DNA from: Rathayibacter_A sp036510655
GTDB lineage: Bacteria > Actinomycetota > Actinomycetes > Actinomycetales > Microbacteriaceae
NCBI GenBank assembly: GCA_036510655.1
Contig: DATCDQ010000073.1
Coordinates: 1 to 49,342, forward strand
Reading direction: 5' to 3'
DNA: 49,342 nt
Shown: piece after piece, positions 39,925 through 49,139 of the stretch
Layout: the number at the start of each line of letters is the position of its first letter
Numbering within the stretch: the first letter of the stretch is position 1
Translations under genes and position numbers: made by a program
Notes under the pieces: generated by a model
Seen by the model: only the letters and a program-made list of their open reading frames with translations
Told to the model about the DNA's origin: nothing
Databases searched by the model: none

Positions 39925-40022
39925 CGGATGCTCCGCTCGGCCCGCTCGAGCCGTGTGCGGTTGCGCGCGTCGGCCCACGCTCGCCTGCACCCCCATGCCT
40001 TGCTGTGCTGTGCCTCACTCCG

Positions 40023-40439
40023 TCAGCTGCCCGGCGGTCCGGCCCTTGCTTCGACGGTGATCTCAAAGCCGAGGTAGCCCGTTCGCGCCGCCACCGTCGC
40101 AATCAGCCCGTCGAGCTCGCAGCGCGCAAGTTGGGTGCCGTTCAGCGCAGCGGCACGCGCCGCTGCAGCGCAGGGAAACCCAGCAATCAGGCCGGATGCG
40201 GTGTCTGCTGCCGCCAGCGCCGCGGCATCCGCTGCTCCGGCAACCTGTTGCTTCACGGCGAGCGCAACGCCGACCGGTATCAGCATGCCGACGAGCGCGA
40301 GCACGGCGGCGATGACGGACACCGCCAGGATTGTGCCGGAACCGTTCTCGCGAGCAGCGCGCGGCACGGACTCGGTCTCGCGAGCAGCGCGCGGCACGGA
40401 CGCGGTGGGGTCGGGTGAGGCGTCCGACGCTTGCATCAC
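40023..40439 (-). CDS. TadE/G-like pilus-associated protein (Rv3654c-like)
   Basis: 138 residues. After a short N-terminus comes GSGTILAVSVIAAVLALVGM, an N-terminal hydrophobic helix preceded by a Gly as in Flp-pilus minor pilins, then KQQVAGAADAAALAAADTAS, the family signature of Rv3654c-like 'TadE-like' proteins. The N-terminus carries a 33-nt duplication (VPRAARETES, VPRAARENGS). It would be inserted in the membrane and processed as a pilus or secretion component. It starts inside the end of the upstream TadE gene (ATGA-type overlap 40436-40439) and closes the tad operon. Confidence 0.8.
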   Translation of the reverse strand: MMQASDASPDPTASVPRAARETESVPRAARENGSGTILAVSVIAAVLALVGMLIPVGVALAVKQQVAGAADAAALAAADTASGLIAGFPCAAAARAAALNGTQLARCELDGLIATVAARTGYLGFEITVEARAGPPGS

Positions 40440-40831
40440 TGACCTCCGGCGAGGGCGCAGCCGCGCGCTGTGATGGTCACTCCGATGAGCGCGGCCGGTC
40501 CGAATGACGCCGGCGCGCTCAATCGCACGCAGATGAAGTCGCCGTCACGGTCGGTGCCGATGGCGACGTCGCCGACGGATTGCCGCACTCGGGCGGTGGC
40601 CCGGTCGACACCGTCCCCACGAGCCAGTGTGCGAGCGCCGTCCGCGGCGGCATCCGTCATGCGCACCTGTTGGCCGATCACGGTCACTGCAGCAAGACAG
40701 CAAGCGAGGATCAGCAGGACCGCCGGCATGAGGGCTGCGAATTCGGCAGTCACGCTCCCCCGTTCCGAGCTACGCCGTGCAGCGCCGCTCCCTTCCGCGC
40801 AGCGCCGTTCAAAACGACACGGATAGAGCAC
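40436..40831 (-). CDS. TadE-family minor pilin
   Basis: 131 residues if GTG 40831 is used. ERGSVTAEFAALMPAVLLIL is the prepilin-like cleavage and hydrophobic region with the conserved Glu five residues in; QQVRMTDAAADGARTLARGD follows, as in TadE proteins. The true start may be GTG within GSVTAEF, with GGGGGAGC before it, because the longer form overlaps the pilin gene end (40809-40831). It is likely assembled or secreted by the TadA/TadC machinery. Relative of Rv3655c. Confidence 0.82.
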   Translation of the reverse strand: MLYPCRFERRCAEGSGAARRSSERGSVTAEFAALMPAVLLILACCLAAVTVIGQQVRMTDAAADGARTLARGDGVDRATARVRQSVGDVAIGTDRDGDFICVRLSAPASFGPAALIGVTITARGCALAGGQ

Positions 40832-41015
40832 GGCGGATCAGATCCGTGAGTATCCCGCGGACTTCGTCGCCGCGCAGAATCACGACGAGCAGTCCGGCGA
40901 AGCCGACGGCTGCCATGGTTGCGACCGCGTACTCGGCCGTGGCGGCGCCATCCTCTCGCCGCAGAGCAATCACTGAGCGCCGCAGCGCGGCCGCCAGCGC
41001 GACTCGTTTCTTCAT
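40809..41015 (-). CDS. DUF4244 Flp-type pilin
   Basis: 68 residues from ATG 41015, with GGGGAAG upstream. RREDGAATAEYAVATMAAVG is the class IV/Flp prepilin motif: Gly before the cleavage point, Glu5 in ATAEYAVATMAA, then the hydrophobic helix FAGLLVVILRG and a short basic tail (VRGILTDLIRRALSVSF). It should be the major pilin of the Tad system, processed by a prepilin peptidase encoded elsewhere. A 158-bp gap upstream contains 15-nt repeats (GTTGCGACTCCGC and GGTGCGGATTCGG doublets, 41033-41100). Confidence 0.85.
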   Translation of the reverse strand: MKKRVALAAALRRSVIALRREDGAATAEYAVATMAAVGFAGLLVVILRGDEVRGILTDLIRRALSVSF

Positions 41016-41173
41016 GAGCTTCCCCTTTTCGTGTTGCGACTCCGCTGAGTGTTGCGACTCCGCGTGGTGCGGATTCGGTTGGTGCGGATTCGGTGTCGGG
41101 CGGCGCGAGCAATTCCAGCTTGCTCGCCGCTGGTGCGCCGCGGTTGCCCGCCCACGCGATCCGTGCAGACATG

Positions 41174-42190
41174 TCAGATCGAGGCCACTGTGGAGGAGAT
41201 GATCGCAAGCAGCAGCGGTGCAACTCCGAGCAGCATGAACGCGGGTAGCACGCACACGCCGAGCGGCAACATCAGGCGCACAGCCAGCGTTGCAGCCGCC
41301 TGCTGACCCGCCGTGCGGGCCTCGCGTCTGGCCCGATCCGCCTCGCTGCGCAGAAGTTCGGCGGCCGGTACCCCGGCGCGATTCGACAGGTCGACAACGG
41401 ATTCGATCACCCGATCGTGCGCGTCGTGAATGTCGTAGCGGGTCGCAGCTTCCGCGACAAGGCGTCGTGCACGATCGATGGATCCTCCGCCGGCCATGGC
41501 CATCGCGGTGAGGTCGATGGTCAGGCCGGGCGAGACATCCGTTGGCGTCGCACGCCGAATCATCCGGCGATTCCACAGCGCACCGACAACCATTAACAGA
41601 ACGCCGACCGTCAGGCAGGCTAGCCCCGGGGCTGTCCAGAACAGCGTCTGCAGCGTATTGAAGCCGAGCCCGAGCCCGAACAAAACGCCGACGACCGGCA
41701 GCGCCATCACCAGCCTCGCCGTTGCGGCAGGACCGGCCAGTGCGACCTGCAAGTCGCGTTGCGTCTGCCCGAGCGCCTCAAATGCGGATGCGAGCTGCCT
41801 CAGACACTGCGCCAGCGGCGCTCCTGACTCGGTCGCCACGAACCATGCTGCCGCCAGGCCGCACCAGGCGGAACGCAGTGCAGGCTCTTCGTCCGCGGCA
41901 CTTCGGGCGACCGCGGCCGAGACGCTGTCCCCTTGGTCCGCTGCGCGAACCGCGGACGCAATGATGTGGGCACCGGGTGCGGCTGCGGATCGCGCGCGGT
42001 GCGCGGTATTCGTTTGCGGCGCGATCGGCGCACCCGCGGCATCCGTTCGCTGGTCGGCGTCGGCGGCCGGGCCTGGCAACAGATAGCGCCACGCAGCCGC
42101 GGGCGTAACCCCGGCTGCGAGCAGGACTGCAAGGCGCGCGGTCACATCGCCGACGTCCTCAATCGGCGGCGCGTGCGTTCTGCGCATCAT
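41174..42190 (-). CDS. Tad secretion membrane protein, type II secretion F-domain (TadB/TadC-like)
   Basis: 338 residues. Four hydrophobic segments: TARLVMALPVVGVLFGLGLG, TAPGLACLTVGVLLMVVGAL, and AVRLMLPLGVCVLPAFMLLG with LLLAIISSTV at the end. An N-terminal cytoplasmic F-domain carries SGAPLAQCLRQLASAFEALG; a second helical part follows (DRARREARTAGQQAAATL). One gene replaces separate tadB and tadC, as in many actinobacteria. It would form the inner-membrane platform for pilin assembly. ATG overlaps the tadA stop (42187-42190). Confidence 0.85.
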   Translation of the reverse strand: MMRRTHAPPIEDVGDVTARLAVLLAAGVTPAAAWRYLLPGPAADADQRTDAAGAPIAPQTNTAHRARSAAAPGAHIIASAVRAADQGDSVSAAVARSAADEEPALRSAWCGLAAAWFVATESGAPLAQCLRQLASAFEALGQTQRDLQVALAGPAATARLVMALPVVGVLFGLGLGFNTLQTLFWTAPGLACLTVGVLLMVVGALWNRRMIRRATPTDVSPGLTIDLTAMAMAGGGSIDRARRLVAEAATRYDIHDAHDRVIESVVDLSNRAGVPAAELLRSEADRARREARTAGQQAAATLAVRLMLPLGVCVLPAFMLLGVAPLLLAIISSTVASI

Positions 42191-43764
42191 GCGATCCCCT
42201 CCTTCGTTCGTGCCTCGTCAGTTCGTGCCTCGTCAGTTCGTGCATCGGCAGTTCGTGCATCGGCAGTTCGTGCATCGGCGGTCGCTGCGCTCTCCTCTGC
42301 CATGACAAGTTGGCCGCGACCGTCAAGGCCGAAGCGGCCAAGTTGCGCCACCCGACGCATCCCGCCGGCGCGCTCGAGGTGAACGACCAACCCGATTGCG
42401 CTAACCGTTTGGCGGGCGATCGCATGCTGGGTCATTCCGGCGAGTGCACCGAGTGCTTCGATCCGGGTGGGGACATCCGCCAGTGAATTGGCGTGCAGGG
42501 TGCCGGCGCCGCCGTCGTGCCCGGTGTTGAGTGCGGCAAGCAGCTCGCGCACTTCCGCTCCGCGGCATTCGCCGAGAACGAGCCGGTCGGGGCGCATCCG
42601 CAGAGCTTCGCGGACGAGCCGTTCCAGACCGATCGCTCCAGCACCCTCGAGATTCGGCTGTCGCGACTCCAGTGACACCACGTGCGGATGATTGATTCGC
42701 AGCTCCGCGACATCCTCGATCGTCACGATTCGCTCGCCGACGGATGCCTCCCCCAGCAGCGCAGATAGCAGCGTCGTCTTGCCGCTGCCCGCTGCGCCCG
42801 TGATCAGGATGTTCTCGCGCCGCCGGATCGCCCCCAACAGCCGGCCGTGCGCGGGCGCGGTCATGGTGCCAGCATCCGCAAGTTCTGCCAATGTGAACCG
42901 GGCTTGGCGAGGGATGCGCACGGACAGCAGGGTGCCCGTGGTTGACACCGGCGGTAAGACAGCGTGAACTCGGATGCCGTCGTGCAGGCGCACATCCACG
43001 CATGGTGTCGCCTCGTCGATGTGCCGTCCGCCGAGCGAAATGAGCCGCACGGCCAGCTCCCGCAACGAACGTTCGTCGGCACTCCACGAACGCTGATGGG
43101 ACAACGCCCTGCCATCGTCGGTCCAAAGCCCGGCCGCACCGTTGACGAACAGGTCCGTGACCTGCTCATTCGCCAGATAGGGCGCGAGCGGGCCGAACTC
43201 CAGCCAGTGGGACATCCGGTCATCGGCCGCCGCGTCGGTGTCCCATGGGGGCGCTTCCGCAGCCGCATCGGCGGCCGTGCTGACGATGTCGCCGGCTTCG
43301 CGGACGACGTGTGCCCGAGCGGGGGCGGCGTCGCCAGCCCAGGCGGCCGCGGCGGATGCAGGTGGCCAGCCGGTGACATCCGACGCAGCTGATTCGATGG
43401 TCGCGGATTCGCCCTGGCGGATTGAGGCGACGGCCGCTGAGCCGACGGCAACGGAGCCGACGGCTGGGGCGCCGACACCTGTGGTCTCGACGGCTGGGGC
43501 GCCGACACCTGCCGCTACGTCAGCAGCTCGCAGCGTCAGCGGCGGATCCGGCGCGTGCAGCGATGCACCGTCAGCCGACCTGAGCTCCGCAACATCGACA
43601 CGGCCGGCGCCGTGCTCTGACGGCGGCTCGGCGTCGCGTTCGAACGCTGCGATCCCAGGCGGATGCTGCGCCCTGGCCTCCTGCCGATGCTCCGGCTCGC
43701 TCCCCCACGCGCGCTCGGGTACGAACGGCGCCAGGTCGCCTGGCGGAGCGTTGGAATTGATCAC
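42187..43764 (-). CDS. tadA: Tad pilus assembly ATPase (TadA/CpaF family)
   Basis: 525 residues. The N-terminal 190 residues are low-complexity (Ala/Val/Gly, with PAVETTGVGAPAVGSVAVGS as part, from repeats at 43430-43520). The ATPase core has Walker A ILITGAAGSGKTTLLSALLG, the Asp box IVTIEDVAELRI, Walker B RPDRLVLGECRGAEV and the His box TGHDGGAGTLHANS. It powers pilus assembly in the cytoplasm. The C-terminus is a run of TADAR/TDEAR units from a 15-nt repeat (42205-42279). Unlike mycobacterial clusters, no CpaE/SSD-like gene precedes it; the upstream 681 bp is non-coding. Confidence 0.9.
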   Translation of the reverse strand: MINSNAPPGDLAPFVPERAWGSEPEHRQEARAQHPPGIAAFERDAEPPSEHGAGRVDVAELRSADGASLHAPDPPLTLRAADVAAGVGAPAVETTGVGAPAVGSVAVGSAAVASIRQGESATIESAASDVTGWPPASAAAAWAGDAAPARAHVVREAGDIVSTAADAAAEAPPWDTDAAADDRMSHWLEFGPLAPYLANEQVTDLFVNGAAGLWTDDGRALSHQRSWSADERSLRELAVRLISLGGRHIDEATPCVDVRLHDGIRVHAVLPPVSTTGTLLSVRIPRQARFTLAELADAGTMTAPAHGRLLGAIRRRENILITGAAGSGKTTLLSALLGEASVGERIVTIEDVAELRINHPHVVSLESRQPNLEGAGAIGLERLVREALRMRPDRLVLGECRGAEVRELLAALNTGHDGGAGTLHANSLADVPTRIEALGALAGMTQHAIARQTVSAIGLVVHLERAGGMRRVAQLGRFGLDGRGQLVMAEESAATADARTADARTADARTDEARTDEARTKEGIA

Positions 43765-43900
43765 GTGACGAGGCTAGATCGCTAACGACCGCCCCGGAAC
43801 GCCGGATGGAACATCCGTGGGCAACGGGTCCCAGCCGCCGATGTTGGGGCAGAGGCTGGTGCACCGATGCCGCTTGCGGGACTACCGCGCAGCATCCACT

Positions 43901-43964
43901 TGCCGGTGCCGCCAGCTGCCGGTGCCGCCAGCTGCCGGTGCCGCCAGCTCCTGGGGCCGCCAGC
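43901..43964. repeat. 16-bp tandem repeat
   Basis: Unit TGCCGGTGCCGCCAGC, three exact copies (43901-43948) and a fourth degenerate copy to 43964. The period is not a multiple of three, in keeping with a non-coding position. Confidence 0.9.
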
Positions 43965-44163
43965 TCCGCCGAGTGCGCCCAAATGGTCGCAACACACGCC
44001 CACCAAGCACCCAAAACAGCCACACGGACGCACTCGACCGGAAGCGGCGCACGCGCTCGACCGTGGGCGGCGCACGCGCTCGGCGCCCACGAACCGCAAC
44101 CGCACACCCACGCCACGGTATCGCGGCGGACGTCCTCTTAAACAGCCCTTTTAAACAGAGGGG

Positions 44164-44195
44164 GGCGGCACCTATTGGGGGGAACAGGTGCCGCC
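44164..44195. promoter_or_regulatory. Stable hairpin with a GGGGGG loop upstream of acs
   Basis: GGCGGCACCT and AGGTGCCGCC pair perfectly over 10 bp, enclosing ATTGGGGGGAAC. ATTGGGGGGAA recurs at 44209-44219 and TTTGGGGGGTTT lies at 44271-44282. The stem could act as a terminator-like or protein-binding site; no T-run follows. Confidence 0.5.
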
Positions 44196-44445
44196 TCAGC
44201 GACGTTGGATTGGGGGGAATCACTCACGCCGCACGCCAAAATATTCATTCGGCCAAAGGTTAGTGTACGCCATTTGGGGGGTTTGGCAAGCACTCTTCCC
44301 CAAAACATTTACGGCGACATTTTTGAAGCGACTTGCGCGGTTCGAACCACTCGCGACACACGCTATTCTCAATAATTGTCGCGCCAAATCCGACCCAATC
44401 CGACCCAATCCGAACAACCGGTGCGCCGCAAAGGAGCGAAAACGA

Positions 44446-46395
<1,950 letters not shown>

Positions 46396-46433
46396 GGCGC
46401 GCGCCGAGCACCGCCGCGCGCCGGCGCACCCCG

Positions 46434-46689
46434 CTTCACGCTCGCCCGGAGGTTGCGCGCTAAACCGGATGATAGGCGCTGGTTCGGTCCGGGCCAGCGC
46501 GCAAACTCCGGTCCTACGCAAAGGCGGTCGGAACGGCGGCGGGGCAGGTCGTGGCGGCACACCCGCTCACGCCCGGCACCTCACTTCGCGCTAGCTCTGA
46601 GGTTGCATGCCAAACCGGATGGAAGGCGCTGGTTGGGCCCTGTTGAGCGCACAAATTCCGGTCTTGCGCCGAGGCGGTCGGAACGGCGG
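46434..46689. repeat. Tandem pair of family B repeats (copies 3 and 4)
   Basis: Two units of about 105 bases, starting at 46434 and 46586 (period about 150), share GAGGTTGC, CAAACCGGATG or TAAACCGGATG, AGGCGCTGGTT and end GGCGGTCGGAACGGCGG. They occupy most of the 451-bp gap (46396-46846) between acs and the DUF559-like gene. The remaining bases hold no gene. Confidence 0.75.
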
Positions 46690-46846
46690 ACAGAGGCCGC
46701 GGCCAGGACGGTAGCGCCAAGCGGGGCAGCAGCATCGAAGCGTATCGGGGCGGATGCCGTCGTCACCTCAGCCCGCGCGTTGGGGGCGCAGCCGTCGTCG
46801 CCTCGGCGCGCGCGATACCGGCGCAGCCGTCACCTCAGCGCTAGCG

Positions 46847-47731
46847 TCAGCGATGCGGCCACAAGTGGAGGTTCTGTGCCATTGAGGCGAGGATCTCCTG
46901 CTCGACGTAGTCCCATTCATACAGGATCTGTGCATAGCTGAAACGCAATACGGTGTAGCCCTGCCGCACAAGTCGTGCGTCTTGCCTCAGATCCCGCGAG
47001 CGCTGTGGCGAGGTTGAATGCGGTCCGAAGCCATCCGCCTGGATCACGAGGCGCTCGCCGATCAGCCCGTCGACCGGATGCCCGTCAAGAACGACTTGAA
47101 TGCGAAGTACGATGCCACGCCATCCCAGACGGACTCTCAACACTGACTCGATGCCGGAATCCGCTCCCGAGTTGACGAGTTCGACGACCTGTCGCATGCG
47201 CCCGCCCGCCGCGTGTGCGAGTTGAATCAACTCTCTGCGTGCAACCAGCCCTTTGTTCAGTGCTGAGTCGAAGATTGCTACGGCCAGCTCCGGCGGTTGA
47301 CACAGGGCGACGTGCGCGAGCATGTTGATGACGGACACGATGGTATCGGTGACATGTGTCGGGCTGAGCCCCTTTCCCCAATGCAAGAGCGGTTTCGGCT
47401 CCTTACCGTCCGTCGCGTTTTCCGAAAAGGTCGGCGGCACCGCCACATGCAGACGCTCGTCATCCATCGTCCACAGTTTGCGGTAGGCCGCAGCAGACAC
47501 GCAGGTCAGTTGCCCGCCGAGTTGCACGGCCCGGAGCAGTGCCGGGTCGCACTCGCTCAGTGCCACTCGGTGTCGGCCGACCCGGACTACACGCTTCGCA
47601 TTGATTGCTTGGCGCACTTTGTACGCCGAGAAGCCCTGTTGCCCCAGGACCGCCCGGTGCACAATCTTGTCGTGCGACTTCACGAACGATTCGATTTCCA
47701 CACCTCGAGCTTGCCTGGTCCGCCACGCCAC
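46847..47731 (-). CDS. DUF559-like protein with N-terminal helix-turn-helix (AbiEi-like outline)
   Basis: 294 residues from GTG 47731; GTG 47701 (VEIESFVKSH) is an equally good start. The N-terminus (HRAVLGQQGFSAYKVRQAIN, AKRVVRVGRHRVAL) resembles the short winged helix of AbiEi-type proteins. The C-terminus is a Vsr/DUF559-like endonuclease fold: ESVLRVRLGWRGIVLRIQVV, then GERLVIQADGFGPHSTSPQR and RQGYTVLRFSYAQILYEWDY. At the usual acidic position before A-D-G-F the sequence has Gln (VIQADG), so nuclease activity is uncertain. Such genes are scattered widely in actinobacteria. No partner gene adjacent. Confidence 0.7.
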   Translation of the reverse strand: MAWRTRQARGVEIESFVKSHDKIVHRAVLGQQGFSAYKVRQAINAKRVVRVGRHRVALSECDPALLRAVQLGGQLTCVSAAAYRKLWTMDDERLHVAVPPTFSENATDGKEPKPLLHWGKGLSPTHVTDTIVSVINMLAHVALCQPPELAVAIFDSALNKGLVARRELIQLAHAAGGRMRQVVELVNSGADSGIESVLRVRLGWRGIVLRIQVVLDGHPVDGLIGERLVIQADGFGPHSTSPQRSRDLRQDARLVRQGYTVLRFSYAQILYEWDYVEQEILASMAQNLHLWPHR

Positions 47732-47830
47732 ACGGGCCGGTGGCAGCCAAACTGTGGATAACTAAGGAGGGAGTGCGCCTGTGGAGGAGTGACCGGTCCA
47801 GACTGGACCGAAGACGTGACCCCGCTGCGG

Positions 47831-47912
47831 TGGACCGGTGATTTGACGACAAACCGGATGGGAAACCGCTCGCCGGTCCGGGCTAGCGCGCAAAGTCCGG
47901 GCCAGCGCGAAA
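47831..47912. repeat. Family B repeat (copy 5)
   Basis: TGGACCGGTGATTTGACGAC, AAACCGGATGGGAAACCGCT, CGCCGGTCCGGGCTAGCGCG and CAAAGTCCGGGCCAGCGCG. This is one of the best-preserved copies; 48746-48830 and 48886-48974 are close relatives. Confidence 0.8.
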
Positions 47913-47995
47913 GGGCGCCCAGCGGCTCGTAGACGCTGCCAGACGGCTGATGTGGGCGAGCCGCGAGGCGGAAGGCACCAGCAGGGATTAGGAAC

Positions 47996-48235
47996 GTGGC
48001 ACGAGCTGCGAGGGGCAACGCAGTAGGCACGAGCTGCGACGCACCAGGCACGAGCTGCGACACACCAGGCGCCAGCCACGAGCTGCTCGGCACCAGGTGC
48101 TCGGCACCAGGTACGAGGCCCCAGCCACCAGACCCCAGGTACGAGGCCCCGGGTACGAGGCCCCAGCCACCAGGCCCCAGCCACCGGGCCCCAGCCACCG
48201 GGCCCCAGCCGCGAGCTACGAGTCGCTGCGGCCCA
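47996..48235. repeat. Low-complexity imperfect tandem repeats
   Basis: Mixtures of GCACGAGCTGCGAC, GTACGAGGCCCC and CCAGCCACCGGGCCCC units run through about 240 bases. No ribosome binding site or protein motif; open frames are a consequence of the repeats. Together with the repeats at 47831 and 48236-48385 they make up the 654-bp stretch without a gene (47732-48385). Confidence 0.75.
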
Positions 48236-48385
48236 GGTGCGCAAAGGCGCGGCAGCGGGCGGCTTGCCCTCCACAGTTGCTACGTTCCGGGGTATCGCAC
48301 AGATGCCGGATGTGCGCGGGCCGTGGACGTCCGGCACACGATAGCTTTCTCCACGGGCCCGGAGCAGAATGGAGGCGTGATAGCC

Positions 48386-48622
48386 GTGACTGAGCCGCAG
48401 GTGTGGACGGTGATCGGAGTCCTTGCAGCGACCCTGGTGTCATTCGTCGCGGCCGCGCTCACGATGATCACGCGAACGGTCAATGTGCAGTTCGAACGGG
48501 TGAGCGAGAAGATTGACCTCAAGTTCGACGGTTTGCACGGCGAATTGGGCGCCCGCCTCGATTCGCTCGATCGGGACGTTCAGGCGCTGGCCAATCGGGT
48601 TTGGGATGAGAAGCGGCCATAG
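48386..48622 (+). CDS. Small membrane-anchored coiled-coil protein
   Basis: 78 residues from GTG 48386, with GGAGG 10 bases upstream; GTG 48377 is too close to it. One membrane helix (VIGVLAATLVSFVAAALTMI) is followed by an amphipathic helix with heptad character (VNVQFERVSEKIDLKFDGLH, then GELGARLDSLDRDVQALANR). Small proteins of this form are common next to or inside repeats in actinobacteria, with no known function. It sits between two repeat arrays. Confidence 0.6.
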   Translation: MTEPQVWTVIGVLAATLVSFVAAALTMITRTVNVQFERVSEKIDLKFDGLHGELGARLDSLDRDVQALANRVWDEKRP

Positions 48623-48745
48623 GCGGTAACCTCGGCGACTCATCGGCTTGATGTCGCTTGCCGCACGCCCCGGATGTCGCCTGCCGCATCGCGCTGGCGT
48701 CGTCTGCCGCACGCGCAGCATCCGCTCGCCACACGCGAGCGCCAC

Positions 48746-48830
48746 GCCGGACCGGAGACTTGACGACAAACCGGATGGGAAACCGCTCGCCGGTCCGGGC
48801 TAGCGCTCAAACTCCGGGCCAGCGCGAACT
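48746..48830. repeat. Family B repeat (copy 6)
   Basis: CCGGACCGGAGACTTGACGA, CAAACCGGATGGGAAACCGC and CCGGTCCGGGCTAGCGCTCA, then CTCCGGGCCAGCGCGAA. Followed at 48831 by GGGGTTCAGG, which also follows copy 7. Confidence 0.75.
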
Positions 48831-48885
48831 GGGGTTCAGGCGGCGGCCAGGTGCGACATCCGCTCGCGGCGCACAAGCGTCACGG

Positions 48886-48974
48886 TGGACCGGTGATTTG
48901 ACGACAAACCGGACCGGAATGCGCTGTCCGATCCGGGCGAGCGCTCAAAGTCCGGGCCAGCGCAAATAGGGGTT
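48886..48974. repeat. Family B repeat (copy 7)
   Basis: GTGGACCGGTGATTTGACGA, CAAACCGGACCGGAATGCGC, then GATCCGGGCGAGCGCTCAAA and GTCCGGGCCAGCGCAAATAG. About 140 bp after copy 6 with the same GGGGTTCAGG tail, so the two were probably duplicated together. Confidence 0.75.
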
Positions 48975-48976
48975 CA

Positions 48977-49139
48977 GGGCCGGCCAGGCCGCGCGGGCGC
49001 CCAAGGCTGCCCGCGCCAGGCCGCGCGCGCTGCGGCCGCGCGGGCGCGCCAAGCCGTGCGCGTCAGTGCGCGCGGGCGCGCCAGCCGTGCGCGTCAGGCT
49101 GCGCGCCGCCGCGCGCGGCAGGCCGCGCGCGGCATCCGC
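48977..49139. other. Extremely CG-rich segment before the RidA gene
   Basis: 163 bases made almost wholly of GCGCGC, GCCGCGCGGGCGC and similar runs, with repeated CCGTGCGCGTCAG. No gene. It completes a 517-base gene-free stretch (48623-49139) with family B copies 6 and 7. Confidence 0.7.

Larger units (their letters stand above)
43765..44445. other. Long non-coding divergent region between tadA and acs
   Basis: 681 bases without a credible gene. It contains a 16-bp tandem repeat (43901-43964), two TTAAACAG copies near 44140-44157, a stable hairpin with a G-run loop (44164-44195), a second GATTGGGGGGAA (44208-44219), an A/T-rich stretch at 44235-44350 and a tandem CCAATCCGA run at 44387-44415 before the acs ribosome binding site. 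Promoters for both directions should lie here. Frames through it read as repeat translation. Confidence 0.65.

Noticed and set aside
47996..48240. CRISPR array or coding sequence in the tandem repeat region
   Set aside because: Units are short, imperfect and back-to-back without unique spacers; no cas genes; the open frame is a by-product of the repeats.
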